From contig CANLIC010000022.1 of assembly GCA_947491025.1 (NCBI GenBank), forward strand, positions 16,152-80,151: DNA of 64,000 nucleotides, read 5' to 3'. Source of the stretch: Myxococcales bacterium (lineage in GTDB: Bacteria; Myxococcota_A; UBA9042). The notes beneath the pieces were generated by a model. That model was not told where the DNA came from, made no database searches, and saw only the letters and a program-made list of their open reading frames with translations. Shown here piece by piece: positions 54,563 to 63,896 of the stretch. Made by a program: the position numbers and the translations under genes. How positions within the stretch are numbered: the stretch's first letter is position 1; each line of letters begins with the position of its first letter.

Positions 54563-55078
54563 CTACTCGTAGCGCCGGCCGCCGACCTCAAGCCAGCCGC
54601 CGGCCCGCCGTCCGGCCGGATCGTGGTGGGTCCAGTGCAGCACGCCGCCTTTGGCGTTGTAGACGAAGGCGCCACGAAAGCCGACCAGCGAGCCCGTGCG
54701 CACTGGCGCGCGCGGGGCGAGGTCGATGTTGTGGGCCACCAGCACCGTGCGCCCGTCGCCGACGTCGAGCAGAAAGCGCTGGTGCTGACTGCCGTCGCGG
54801 TCGTCGGGCAGCGACCTGCGCACCGTGGCCCGGCCTTGCAGCCAGCGCTCCTGCGCCCGCTCGGCGATGGCTTGGTGCAGCGCGGCGAGGTCTGGCGCGT
54901 CGTCGAAGGCGCCCGGGGCCCTCTCGGCCGGCGTGCGTGCCGCGGTGGCGGCCGGGGACGTCGATCGCGGCGCATCTGCGCGCTCGCAGCCCGACGCCAG
55001 CACCAGCAGCAGCGCCGCCTGGGCGCGCCACCTGGGGACGACGGCGAATGTGGAGCGGCGGGGCGGCAACTTCGACAT
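54563..55078 (-). CDS. DUF3465 family lipoprotein
   Basis: A 171-residue protein; ATG 55078 follows GAGGAGCCACC. Signal AQAALLLVLASGC ends in a lipobox Cys. Residues about 60-170 match DUF3465: GRATVRRSLPDDRDGSQHQR, FLLDVGDGRTVLVAHNIDLA, VYNAKGGVLHWTHHDPAGR and GWLEVGGRRYE. Small periplasmic proteins of this family are common in Gram-negative bacteria; the many conserved His and Asp hint at metal or nucleic-acid binding, but the role is unknown. It sits between the two CARDB-like lipoprotein genes, next to repeat copy 1. Confidence 0.9.
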   Translation of the reverse strand: MSKLPPRRSTFAVVPRWRAQAALLLVLASGCERADAPRSTSPAATAARTPAERAPGAFDDAPDLAALHQAIAERAQERWLQGRATVRRSLPDDRDGSQHQRFLLDVGDGRTVLVAHNIDLAPRAPVRTGSLVGFRGAFVYNAKGGVLHWTHHDPAGRRAGGWLEVGGRRYE

Positions 55079-55234
55079 GGTGGCTCCTCGGCGGACGCTG
55101 TCTCACGATGCCCGCGAGCGCGCGCCGCGTCACGCTTGGCCTATCGTCCGCATCTGTAGGATCGAGGTAGGTTGCAGCTTCGTGACGCGATTGGCAGGGT
55201 GCCGGCCGGCAATTGGTTGCCGTCAGGAGCTCCC

Positions 55235-58225
55235 ATGTCTGTCTCGTCGCCTTCCCCCTCGCTCGGCAACGCCCGGTTCCTCCCGCTCGCGCTCGTCTTC
55301 GGCCTGCTGCTCGTCGCTTGCGGCGGCGAGGAGGGCAGCTCCGGCGGCGCCTCCGGAGGCGCGGCTGACGCCGCGAGCGACGGCACGGCAAGCAACGACG
55401 GCACGGGCGGCAACGACGGCACGGGCGGCACCGACGGCACGAGCGGCAACGACGTCAGCACCGAAGACACGTCGAGCGGCGAGGATACGGCCACCGCGGA
55501 CACGTCGGTCGCCGAGGACGTCTTGGGCGCTGAGGACACCTCCGGCACCGCGGACACGGCGACCGAGGACACCGCCGCCGCGGACACGGCGGTCGCTGAG
55601 GACACCTCCGGCACCGCGGACACGGCTGCCGAGGACACGTCGAGCGACGACACGACCGCCGACACCGCCGACACCGCCGCCGACACCGCCGCCGACACCG
55701 CGAGCGACGACACGACGGCCCAGGACACCACGCCCGTCTGCTCCCCGACCGTCCCGCCGACCGAGGTCTGCGACGGCGCCGACAACGACTGCAACGGCCA
55801 GACCGATGAGGGCAGCGCCATCTGCGCCTCGAGCTCGGCCTGCGCCGCCGCCGTCTGCGCGCCTTGCCCCGGCGGCAGCTGCGGCGACAGCAAGGCCACC
55901 TCGGCCTGCCAGCTGCAGCCGGCCAACGAGGGCGGCGCCTGCGACGACGGCAACGCCTGCACGGCGGCCTCGGTCTGTGCCAAAGGCGCCTGCACCGGCA
56001 ACGCCGCCTGCGACGACGGTGTCGCCTGCACCACGGACGCGTGCGATCCTGGCAAGGGCTGCAGCCACACAGCCAAGGCCGGCGCCTGCGACGACGGCAA
56101 CAGCTGCACCACCGACGTCTGCGACCTCGCCATCGGCTGCACCCACACCGACGCCACCGGCAAGGACGGCGGCGCCGCGCCCTGCGACGACGGCGACGCC
56201 TGCACCGGCGGCTCGGCCTGCGCCGCGGGCGCCTGCGTCGGCAACCAGGTGCTGGCCTGCGACGATGGCAAGGTCTGCACGGCGGACAGCTGCGACAAGC
56301 AGAAGGGCTGCGTCCACGCGGCGCTGAGTGACGCTGAGGGCAAGCCAGCGCTCTGCGACGACGGCGATGCGTGCACCAAGGGCGACACCTGCGCTGCCGG
56401 CATCTGCAAGGCCGGCGGGCCGACGTGCAACGACGGCGACCTCTGCACCACGGACGCCTGCGACAAGGGCAGCTGCAGCAACACCGCGATCTCAGGCTGC
56501 AAGGCCTGCACCGTGGCTGGCGACTGCAACGATGGCAAGACCTGCACCACCGACAGCTGCAAAGCCGGCGTCTGCGCCTGGGCACCGATCTCCGGCTGCG
56601 TCGGCCAGACCGACTACACCGCCAAGGCGCTCGACATCACACCCTTGCCGATGAGCGTCGGCGGCAGCGCGACCTTCACCCTGACGGCGCAGAACCTTGG
56701 CGCCGCGCACGGCGGCACCGCCGCGACCAAGATGAAGTGGGACGTCTACCTCTCGACGGACGGCGCGATCGACGCCAAGGACGTCAAGGTGCTCTCACGC
56801 GTCTGGGCCGGCTACAACATCGGCAGCGTCAAGCCGGAAGCCACCGACAAGCTCGCGATCAATCTGCCGGCGGGCACGAGCTTCCAGCACAAATTCGCCT
56901 GTGTGCGCCTGATCTACACCACCGACCCGAACCTCGCCGACAACGACCTCTGCGTCGCCGTCACGGTGCAGGGCGGCGAAGCCGGGCTGGTCGCGATGCA
57001 GGCCGGCAGTCTGGTGCAGGTCAAAGGCAACGACGTCGGGTCGAGCTGGACGCTGGTGCTCGCCACCGACAACCCGGGCAACGCGGTGGCCGGGACGACG
57101 ATGGAGGTCTTCATCAGCGCCGACGGGACCCTCGACAGCAAAGACGTGGCGCTCGTGCCGCAGGGCGCGTTCCTCCCCGGCCCGGCCATCCCGGTCGGCC
57201 AGGGCAGCGTGACCTGGAAGTTCGGCCTCGGCAGCTTCAACTCGACGCCAAAGGGCAAGATCTGGGTCTGCCTGCGCGCCAACGCCACCACCGCCGCCAG
57301 CGAGACCAACCCCAACGACAACGTGCTCTGCGGCCAGGTCGAGGTCGACAACCCGGCCAACCTGCACGTCGACGCCACCGGCTTGTCGGGCCAGGGCGGG
57401 CCGCTGCTGCCGACGGGCCTGGGCGTCAAGCCCGGCTTTGGCGCCTACGACGTGCCCTGGGGCGCGGAGCTCGGCTGCTCGCAGCCCAACCTGATCAACG
57501 CCTCGACCGGCAACGTCGACACGCCCTTCGCCGCGCGCTGCTTCGTCATCTGGACCAACAACAACGTCAACATCAAGACCGGCACCTTCGACCAGGCCGT
57601 GTGGTCGACGTCCTGGACGGTGTCGACGCCGATCTCCGGCGCCGCGGCTGGCTGCTCCAACTGCTGGGGCAAGGCGAACATCGCCTCGACGACGGCGGTC
57701 GCGGCCAAGACGCCCATGGGCGGCGCGCATCTGCTCTGCCTCGAGGTCAACCACGACGGCGCGGTCTACGAGATCGACAAGCAGAGCAACATCGGCTGCA
57801 CCCCGATCAAGCTGGTCGGTCCGGACCTGACGATCTCGAGCAAGGACAGCGCGCTGCCGACGACGCTCAAGCCCGGCGCCGCCGCGACCTGCCGCTTCAC
57901 GCTGCAGAACGTCGGCACCACCGCGATGGCTGGGGTCAAGGACGTGCACAAAGGCCGGCTGCTGCTGTCCAAGGACGGCGCGCCCTCGTCGGACGACGTC
58001 GTGCTCTGGGAGCGGGTCGAGAACGGCTGGACCAGCTACGGCAACGGCACGGGCAAGTACTCCATGGCCCTGGACGTCTTCAAGCCGGACATCCCGTTCA
58101 CCCTGCCGGCCGACGTCGCGCCTGGCGCCTACCACCTGCTGCTGGTGGTCAACGCCGACGGCAAGCTGCTGGAACCCCCGGCCAACAACGCCTGGGGCGT
58201 GGCGGTGACGGTGCAGCAGCCGTAG
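55235..58225 (+). CDS. Lipoprotein with Thr/Asp stalk, Cys repeats and CARDB-like domains
   Basis: A 996-residue protein; ATG 55235 follows AGGAGCTCCC. Signal FLPLALVFGLLLVACGG has lipobox LVAC. Residues about 30-165 are a stalk of Gly/Ser/Thr/Asp units (GNDGTGGTDGTSGND; ADTADTAADTAADTASDD). A MopE-like motif (CDGADNDCNGQTDEG) precedes about eight Cys modules (CDDGNACTAASVC, CDDGVACTTDAC, CNDGKTCTTDSC). From about 460 to the end there are four beta-rich domains of CARDB type (DYTAKALDITPLPMSVGGSA; FTLTAQNLGAAHGG; CRFTLQNVGTTAMAGVKD). It has the same plan as the divergent gene at 54250, with more C-terminal domains. Expected at the cell surface; ligand unknown. Confidence 0.85.
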   Translation: MSVSSPSPSLGNARFLPLALVFGLLLVACGGEEGSSGGASGGAADAASDGTASNDGTGGNDGTGGTDGTSGNDVSTEDTSSGEDTATADTSVAEDVLGAEDTSGTADTATEDTAAADTAVAEDTSGTADTAAEDTSSDDTTADTADTAADTAADTASDDTTAQDTTPVCSPTVPPTEVCDGADNDCNGQTDEGSAICASSSACAAAVCAPCPGGSCGDSKATSACQLQPANEGGACDDGNACTAASVCAKGACTGNAACDDGVACTTDACDPGKGCSHTAKAGACDDGNSCTTDVCDLAIGCTHTDATGKDGGAAPCDDGDACTGGSACAAGACVGNQVLACDDGKVCTADSCDKQKGCVHAALSDAEGKPALCDDGDACTKGDTCAAGICKAGGPTCNDGDLCTTDACDKGSCSNTAISGCKACTVAGDCNDGKTCTTDSCKAGVCAWAPISGCVGQTDYTAKALDITPLPMSVGGSATFTLTAQNLGAAHGGTAATKMKWDVYLSTDGAIDAKDVKVLSRVWAGYNIGSVKPEATDKLAINLPAGTSFQHKFACVRLIYTTDPNLADNDLCVAVTVQGGEAGLVAMQAGSLVQVKGNDVGSSWTLVLATDNPGNAVAGTTMEVFISADGTLDSKDVALVPQGAFLPGPAIPVGQGSVTWKFGLGSFNSTPKGKIWVCLRANATTAASETNPNDNVLCGQVEVDNPANLHVDATGLSGQGGPLLPTGLGVKPGFGAYDVPWGAELGCSQPNLINASTGNVDTPFAARCFVIWTNNNVNIKTGTFDQAVWSTSWTVSTPISGAAAGCSNCWGKANIASTTAVAAKTPMGGAHLLCLEVNHDGAVYEIDKQSNIGCTPIKLVGPDLTISSKDSALPTTLKPGAAATCRFTLQNVGTTAMAGVKDVHKGRLLLSKDGAPSSDDVVLWERVENGWTSYGNGTGKYSMALDVFKPDIPFTLPADVAPGAYHLLLVVNADGKLLEPPANNAWGVAVTVQQP

Positions 58226-58279
58226 CGACGGGGAGCGATTTGTCACGTTCGGCGCGCTTTTCGGGGCCACGCTCGCCAC

Positions 58280-58576
58280 ATCAAGGCCTCCGAGGGGGCT
58301 GGCGCGATGCAGGACCATGAGCCATGGTCATGCCTCGACCACGAGCGCGGATCCATCAAAGGTCCCACAAGGAGGCCCATCGGGGCGCGGTCCAAGCCCG
58401 GTTGGCCTTGGGCAGGGGATCGCTACGACCGAGCGCCGTCGGCAGGACGCAGCGTGCGGCGTGTTCTGTGGCAACGCGCGCGGCGCGTCAGCCGCCACAG
58501 GCTGCCGCCAGCCCGGCTCGATGGGGCCTTGTGGTGGGGCGCTGGGGGGCAGATGTGGGCGTGGGATTGCTACGCC
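58280..58576 (+). repeat. Dispersed direct repeat, copy 2, carrying a dead gene start
   Basis: Matches copy 1 at 54249-54548. At its left end, reading minus strand, an ATG (58281) is followed by TGG CGA GCG TGG, resembling ATG AGA CGA GCT TGG at the start of the CARDB lipoprotein gene in copy 1, but a stop comes after 12 codons. So copy 2 seems to be the 5' region of a former paralogue whose coding part is gone. It lies in the gap between the genes at 55235 and 58947. Confidence 0.8.
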
Positions 58577-58946
58577 ACGGCGTAGCCAGACATGATGAGC
58601 CTCGGTAGCCCCTGGTCGTGGACCCGCCGAGGCCGCTCCGCCCCGAATCCCGTGCGCCCGCAGCCGAGCCAGCCCCGTCATTGTCGCTGGAGCCCTGCCG
58701 CAAAGGCGCCTGGCGTTGGCCCTTCATGTCGACGTTGAAGCGCCCTGGTCCGAGCCTAGATTTTTCAGGCCTTTGCCCGGCTTAGGGCGGAGCTAGCCTC
58801 GGTCGACGTGTCGTTGACGCTGCCTGGAGCGGTTGGCACGCTGGGTCAGAAGTCGGCGTCGGGTGATAGCCGTGACATGGCCCGGGCCAGTGGTTCTCGT
58901 GACCTCCGCCCTATCCTTGGTTCGACGGCGGGAGGGCGGCGGCGCG
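58577..58946. other. Intergenic region upstream of the last large gene
   Basis: 370 bp. The plus-strand frame is open from 58833, but the signal peptide and a GGGAGGG ribosome site favour ATG 58947. A short T run (58760-58764) has no strong hairpin before it. The promoter of the Ig-like lipoprotein should lie here. Confidence 0.35.
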
Positions 58947-61900
58947 ATGGCGGGAATCTCACCTTGCCCCATAATCTGGCGTGCGACGCTGCTGGCGGCG
59001 GCCCTCTTGGCCGCGTGCGGTCCCGAAGCCAAGCCTGCCGACGACGCGGCCCAGCCGACCGACAGCGCCGATGGGGCGACCTCCCAGGACACGGCGGCAT
59101 GGCAGCCGAGTTGCCCAGGCGGTATCGGCTGCCCTTGCTCGAACCCCGCAGATTGCGACGCAAAGCTCTGCCTCGAGACCCCCGCCGGGATGCGCTGCTC
59201 GGCCTGGTGCGACGACAGCGCGTGCCCGCCAGCCTGGGCCTGCAAGGGCTTCAAGAGCGGCGGCGACGCGACCGCCTTCTGCATCCCCGAGGGCGGCTTG
59301 CTCTGCCGGCCCTGCGACCAGGACCTCGAGTGCCAGGCGGCTGGCCACAGCGGCGCCCTGTGCGCGGCGTATGGCGATGAAGGCGGATTCTGCGGCCTCC
59401 CCTGCGTCGAAGACCCCGACTGCCCACAGGGCTACGGCTGCCGCCAGGTGTCTTCGCAGGGCGGCGGCGCCCCCAAGGGCCAATGCGTGCGGACACCGGC
59501 GGCCGGCGCATCCGGATTCGGCGCCTGTGGCTGCAGCCCCCACGCCGCCAGCCTGGAGCTCTCGACATCGTGTGGGGTCAGCACCGGTGAGGGGCTCTCG
59601 GCCCGTCACTGCGCCGGCAGCCGGGTCTGCGGCAAGGCGGGCTTGGGGCCCTGCGTCGCCTTCCAGGGCGCCCAGGCACAGTGCATCGATGAGCAGTGCC
59701 GCGACCCCAAGTCGGGGCTGACACGCCCTGACGGAACGCCGTGCGACGATGGCCGCGGCTGCACCAAGCACGAAGTCTGCAAGCTCGGCACCTGCCAGGG
59801 AGGCGTGCAGCAGTGCCCGTGCGAGCCGGGCTTCCAGGAGTGCGGCACGCTCGGCGCCACGAACCTCTGCAAGGGCCCGCAGGCCTGCACCGCCAGCCCG
59901 GTGGGTGCAGCGCTGCCCTTCGTCTGCACCTCCAACAGCGCGCTCGCCGTCGACTGCGACGATAGCCTCGACGAACCCTGCCAGAAAAACGCCTGCGCGC
60001 CGCTGAAGGGCGTCTGCAGCCTGACGCCGGTCGAGCTGACCCAGGAGATCTGCGACCTGGCGCCCGGGGCCGACGGCAAGCCCGGCTGTCGGCGCGAGAC
60101 GCTCACCAGCGCAGATCCCCAGAAGGTCGGCCTGCCCTGCGACGACGGCCTGGCCTGTAGCCTCGGCGACAGCTGCGGCGGTGGCGTCTGCACCGCCAAA
60201 GACGCCGCGGGCTGCGGCTGCAAAACAAACGCCGACTGCCCTGATAACAAAGACCTCTGCGACGGCACCCCCTACTGCGACTCGTCCGGCGCGACCTGGA
60301 GCTGCAAGGTCAACCCCAGCACCGTCGTCCTCTGCGACACGAGCGGCGACAGCGGCTGCCAGGTCACCGCCTGCGACATCAGCAGTGGCGCCTGCAAGAA
60401 GGGGCCGGCACCGCAAGGCAAGGCCTGCGACGACGGCGCGCCGTGCACGACGGGAGACGCCTGCGGCGCCGATGGCGCTTGCGTCCCCGGCACCTGGACC
60501 TGCTGCAAGGCCGATACCGACTGCGCCAAGCAAGAGGACGGCGACGCCTGCAATGGCACGCTGTATTGCAACAAGGCGCTCGGCAAGTGCGAGCTCAACC
60601 CCGCCACCGTCGTCACCTGCGTCAGCGTCGACGACACGCCCTGCCGGGCCAACCTCTGCGACCCGCCGACCGGCGCCTGCGCGATGACGGACCTCGGCAA
60701 CGGAAAGCTCTGCGACGACGGCGACGATTGCACCGACGGCGATGTCTGCGCCGCCGGGACCTGCAAGGGCGGCAAGGACATCTGCGACTGCGGCAAGGAC
60801 GCGGACTGCAAGGCCAAGGACGACGGCAACTTCTGCAACGGCGACTACTACTGCAACCTCGCGGTCGGCAAGTGCAAGCCGAACCCAGCGACGGTCGTCG
60901 CCTGCCCCTCGGTCGACGACTCCGACTGCCGCAAGAACACCTGTCAGCCCAAGACCGGCACCTGCAAGCCCGTCGACCTCCCCGCCGAGGTGACCTGCGA
61001 CGCCGACGGAACCGGCTGCACCCACCACGACGTCTGCGACGGCAAGGGCAACTGCCTGCCCGGCACCCCGGTCTGCCAATGCCAGAGCGACGCCGAGTGC
61101 GGACCCTTCGAGGACAGCAACCTCTGCAACGGCACCCTCTACTGCGACAAGTCGGGGCCCTCCCCTATGTGCCGAGCGAACCCCAAGACCAAGGTCCAGT
61201 GCCCAACCGGGGACAACACTGTGTGCGTCAAGAGCCTCTGCCAGGCTGCCAGCGGCAAGTGTTCGCTGCAGAGCCTCGCGGCCGGCTCCTTTTGCGACGA
61301 CGGCGACGTTTGCACCCTCAACACCACCTGCAACGGCAAGGGCACCTGCCAAGGCGGAATCGGCGTCTGCGTCTGCAGCAAGGACACCGACTGTGGCGCC
61401 GACGACGGCGACCCCTGCAATGGCAAGACCGTGTGCGAAAAAGGCCTCTGCGTAGCGCAAGGTCCGCCGGTGTGTGACGACGGCAACGCCTGCACCGACG
61501 ACCTCTGCGTGCCCAACAAGGGCTGCGTCGGGCTGCCCACCGAGGCGAGCTGCACGCTCGGCGACTTCTGCTCGGTCGGCGACGCCTGCAACTCTGGCGC
61601 CTGTAGCGCTGGCAAGGCGGTCGTCTGCGATGACATCGCCAGCTGCACCCTCGACAGCTGCAAGCCAGGCAATGGCTGCATCTATGCCCCGACGGCGCCT
61701 TGTGGCGATGGCCAATGCGGTTGCGGCGAGCACAGCGGCAACTGCGCCAAGGACTGCCCGCCCACCTGCCCAGCCGGGGCGCCTCTGGCCCTCGTCTTTA
61801 CCTTGGGCCCTAGCGACGGCATCGCCGGCCTCCCCCTGCCCAAGGTCGAAGTCGCCGTACGCGACGCCAAGGGCACGACCTGCGCTGGCGCGCTCGGGAC

Positions 61901-63896
61901 CATCAGCCTGGGCCTCGAGCCGGTCGGAGCCGGCGGAGCGCTCGCCGGCACCACCACCGCCGCGCCGGTGGCCGGCGTCGCCACCTTCACCGCCCTTGAG
62001 CTGGCCAAGGCGGGCACGGCCTGGCGATTGCGCGCCAGCAGCGCTGGCGTTGCTCCAACACTGAGCGCACCTTTCGCCGTCGCTCCGGGGGCGGCTGCCA
62101 AGCTCGTCTTCGTTCAGCAACCGGTCAGCGCCGTCGTCGGCGTGGCCTTGGCGCCGCCGCCGCAGGTGGCTGTCCACGACGCCGGCGGCAACCAGGTCAT
62201 CGTCGCCAGCGGCACCCTGACGCTGGCGGTGGCCACTGGGCCGGCGGGCGCGACCGTTCAGGGTGGAAGCGCCAAGATCGTCCAGGGGATCGCGACCTTC
62301 GATGCCCTCAGCTTCAAGCCGTCCGGTACCTACACCCTGACCGCGCAGGCCGGCGGTCTGACGAGCACCTCCGCGTCATTCGCTGTGGTTGCATCGGCAC
62401 CTGCCGCGAAGTACTCGACGGTCAGCGCAGATCCGGCGCCCGGCGTGGCCGACGGCGGTGCCGGGGTCGCCCTGAAGGCGATGGTCCGCGACGCTGACGG
62501 CAATCCGGTCCCTGGTCGTGTGGCGGTCTTTCAGGCGCCCGCCGCCGGCACCAAGGCCAAGCTGACGCAGCCGGCACAACCGACGGACCTCAAGGGTGAA
62601 GCGCTTGGCGCATTGGCCACGACGGAGGCCGGCAGCATCGAGGTCAAGCTCCTGGTCGATGGCGTCGAATTGGCCTCGACCAGCGTCGCATTCGTCGCCG
62701 GGCCCCCGTTCGCCGGCAAGTCCTCGTTGACCGCGAGTGGCCCGAGCGTAGCGGATGGCAAGACTCCGCTCGATCTCGCCCTCACCCTGGCCGACGCCAA
62801 CGGCAACCCCGTGGTGGGCGCGAAGGCGACATTGACCGCCAACCCGGTGCAGGGCATCACCTTCGAGCCGGCCGCCATCGTTACCAACGCCGCCGGCAAG
62901 GCCAACGCTCAGGTGCGCTCAAGCGCCCCGGGCAAATTCGCCATCCAGGCGACCGTCAACGCCCAGGTCGTTGGCTCGACCGAAGCCGTCTTCACCGCCG
63001 GCGCGCCGGTCAAGCTCGTTTTTACGTCCCAGCCGCCGACGGCCGTCGCCGCGGACGGTGCGGGCTTCGGCGCCAAGGTCCAGGTCCTCGATGGCGCTGG
63101 CAACCCCGTGGCCGCCGAAGGCATCGAGGTCGAGCTGACGCTCAAAGGCTCGCCCGCCGACGCCCAACTTGAGGGCAAGACCAAGGTCGGTAGCGTTGCG
63201 GGGAGCGCGACCTTCGCGGGTGTGCAGCTCCGCAAGGCTGGCTCCTACACCTTGGTTGCCAGCGCGCCCGGGTTGACGCCGGCGACCAGCGATTTCATGA
63301 ACATCACACCCGGCAAGGCAACGGGGCTGGCTTTTGTGCAGGGCCCAACAGATACGGTCGTGGGGGCGCTGATTTCGCCTACGGTCGCCGTCGGCCTCAT
63401 CGACGCCTACGGCAACCCCGACGCGCAAGGGACCGCCTCCTTGACCCTCTCTATCGAGGGCAAGCCGGCCATCTGGCCCACGGGGACGGAGTATTCCGTC
63501 ACCGCAAAGCCCTCGGTGCCGGCGCTCTTCCCCAACCTCCGCTGGCCGGCGCCCGGCACCTTTCAACTCCGCGCCACGACCGCAGGGCTTGACCCTGCGC
63601 TCAGTGGGAACTTCACCATCGTCGACCAGACCTTTCTGGAGGTCTGCAACGGCAAGGACGACGACGCCAACGGCAAGACCGATGAGGGCTGCGACGTCGA
63701 CAAAGACGGAGTCTGCAACGCCTACCAGACCATCGCCGCAGGCGCGGTGTGCGCCAAGGCCGGCGGCGACTGCAACGACGCCGACACCGCCATCGGCCCG
63801 GGCGTCGCCGAGGTCTGCGACGGAATGGACAACGGCTGCACCCTCCAGAGCGCCAGACCTGACTCAAAGTCGAAAGTTGCGCAAACGTTGAGCTAG
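58947..63896 (+). CDS. Giant Cys-rich lipoprotein with tandem Ig-like (Big) domains
   Basis: A 1649-residue protein from ATG 58947; the signal IIWRATLLAAALLAACG ends in lipobox LAAC. Residues about 50-300 hold irregular Cys pairs (CPCSNPADCDAKLC; CDQDLECQAAGHSGALC). About 300-920 has five copies of the same Cys module as the gene at 16216 (CKADTDCAKQEDGDACNGTL, CGKDADCKAKDDGNFCNGDY). From about 945 to 1570 there are about seven beta-rich domains of bacterial Ig-like type (AKLVFVQQPVSAVVGVALAP; VKLVFTSQPPTAVAADGAG; VADGKTPLDLALTLADANGN). A MopE-like region follows (CNGKDDDANGKTDEGCDVDK). The last motif, CDGMDNGC, breaks off into SARPDSKSKVAQTLS, unlike the rest, so the C-terminus may be truncated. 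Confidence 0.83.
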   Translation: MAGISPCPIIWRATLLAAALLAACGPEAKPADDAAQPTDSADGATSQDTAAWQPSCPGGIGCPCSNPADCDAKLCLETPAGMRCSAWCDDSACPPAWACKGFKSGGDATAFCIPEGGLLCRPCDQDLECQAAGHSGALCAAYGDEGGFCGLPCVEDPDCPQGYGCRQVSSQGGGAPKGQCVRTPAAGASGFGACGCSPHAASLELSTSCGVSTGEGLSARHCAGSRVCGKAGLGPCVAFQGAQAQCIDEQCRDPKSGLTRPDGTPCDDGRGCTKHEVCKLGTCQGGVQQCPCEPGFQECGTLGATNLCKGPQACTASPVGAALPFVCTSNSALAVDCDDSLDEPCQKNACAPLKGVCSLTPVELTQEICDLAPGADGKPGCRRETLTSADPQKVGLPCDDGLACSLGDSCGGGVCTAKDAAGCGCKTNADCPDNKDLCDGTPYCDSSGATWSCKVNPSTVVLCDTSGDSGCQVTACDISSGACKKGPAPQGKACDDGAPCTTGDACGADGACVPGTWTCCKADTDCAKQEDGDACNGTLYCNKALGKCELNPATVVTCVSVDDTPCRANLCDPPTGACAMTDLGNGKLCDDGDDCTDGDVCAAGTCKGGKDICDCGKDADCKAKDDGNFCNGDYYCNLAVGKCKPNPATVVACPSVDDSDCRKNTCQPKTGTCKPVDLPAEVTCDADGTGCTHHDVCDGKGNCLPGTPVCQCQSDAECGPFEDSNLCNGTLYCDKSGPSPMCRANPKTKVQCPTGDNTVCVKSLCQAASGKCSLQSLAAGSFCDDGDVCTLNTTCNGKGTCQGGIGVCVCSKDTDCGADDGDPCNGKTVCEKGLCVAQGPPVCDDGNACTDDLCVPNKGCVGLPTEASCTLGDFCSVGDACNSGACSAGKAVVCDDIASCTLDSCKPGNGCIYAPTAPCGDGQCGCGEHSGNCAKDCPPTCPAGAPLALVFTLGPSDGIAGLPLPKVEVAVRDAKGTTCAGALGTISLGLEPVGAGGALAGTTTAAPVAGVATFTALELAKAGTAWRLRASSAGVAPTLSAPFAVAPGAAAKLVFVQQPVSAVVGVALAPPPQVAVHDAGGNQVIVASGTLTLAVATGPAGATVQGGSAKIVQGIATFDALSFKPSGTYTLTAQAGGLTSTSASFAVVASAPAAKYSTVSADPAPGVADGGAGVALKAMVRDADGNPVPGRVAVFQAPAAGTKAKLTQPAQPTDLKGEALGALATTEAGSIEVKLLVDGVELASTSVAFVAGPPFAGKSSLTASGPSVADGKTPLDLALTLADANGNPVVGAKATLTANPVQGITFEPAAIVTNAAGKANAQVRSSAPGKFAIQATVNAQVVGSTEAVFTAGAPVKLVFTSQPPTAVAADGAGFGAKVQVLDGAGNPVAAEGIEVELTLKGSPADAQLEGKTKVGSVAGSATFAGVQLRKAGSYTLVASAPGLTPATSDFMNITPGKATGLAFVQGPTDTVVGALISPTVAVGLIDAYGNPDAQGTASLTLSIEGKPAIWPTGTEYSVTAKPSVPALFPNLRWPAPGTFQLRATTAGLDPALSGNFTIVDQTFLEVCNGKDDDANGKTDEGCDVDKDGVCNAYQTIAAGAVCAKAGGDCNDADTAIGPGVAEVCDGMDNGCTLQSARPDSKSKVAQTLS

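Noticed and set aside
58959..62177. 1072-codon minus-strand frame
   Set aside because: Antisense of the last giant lipoprotein; composition only.
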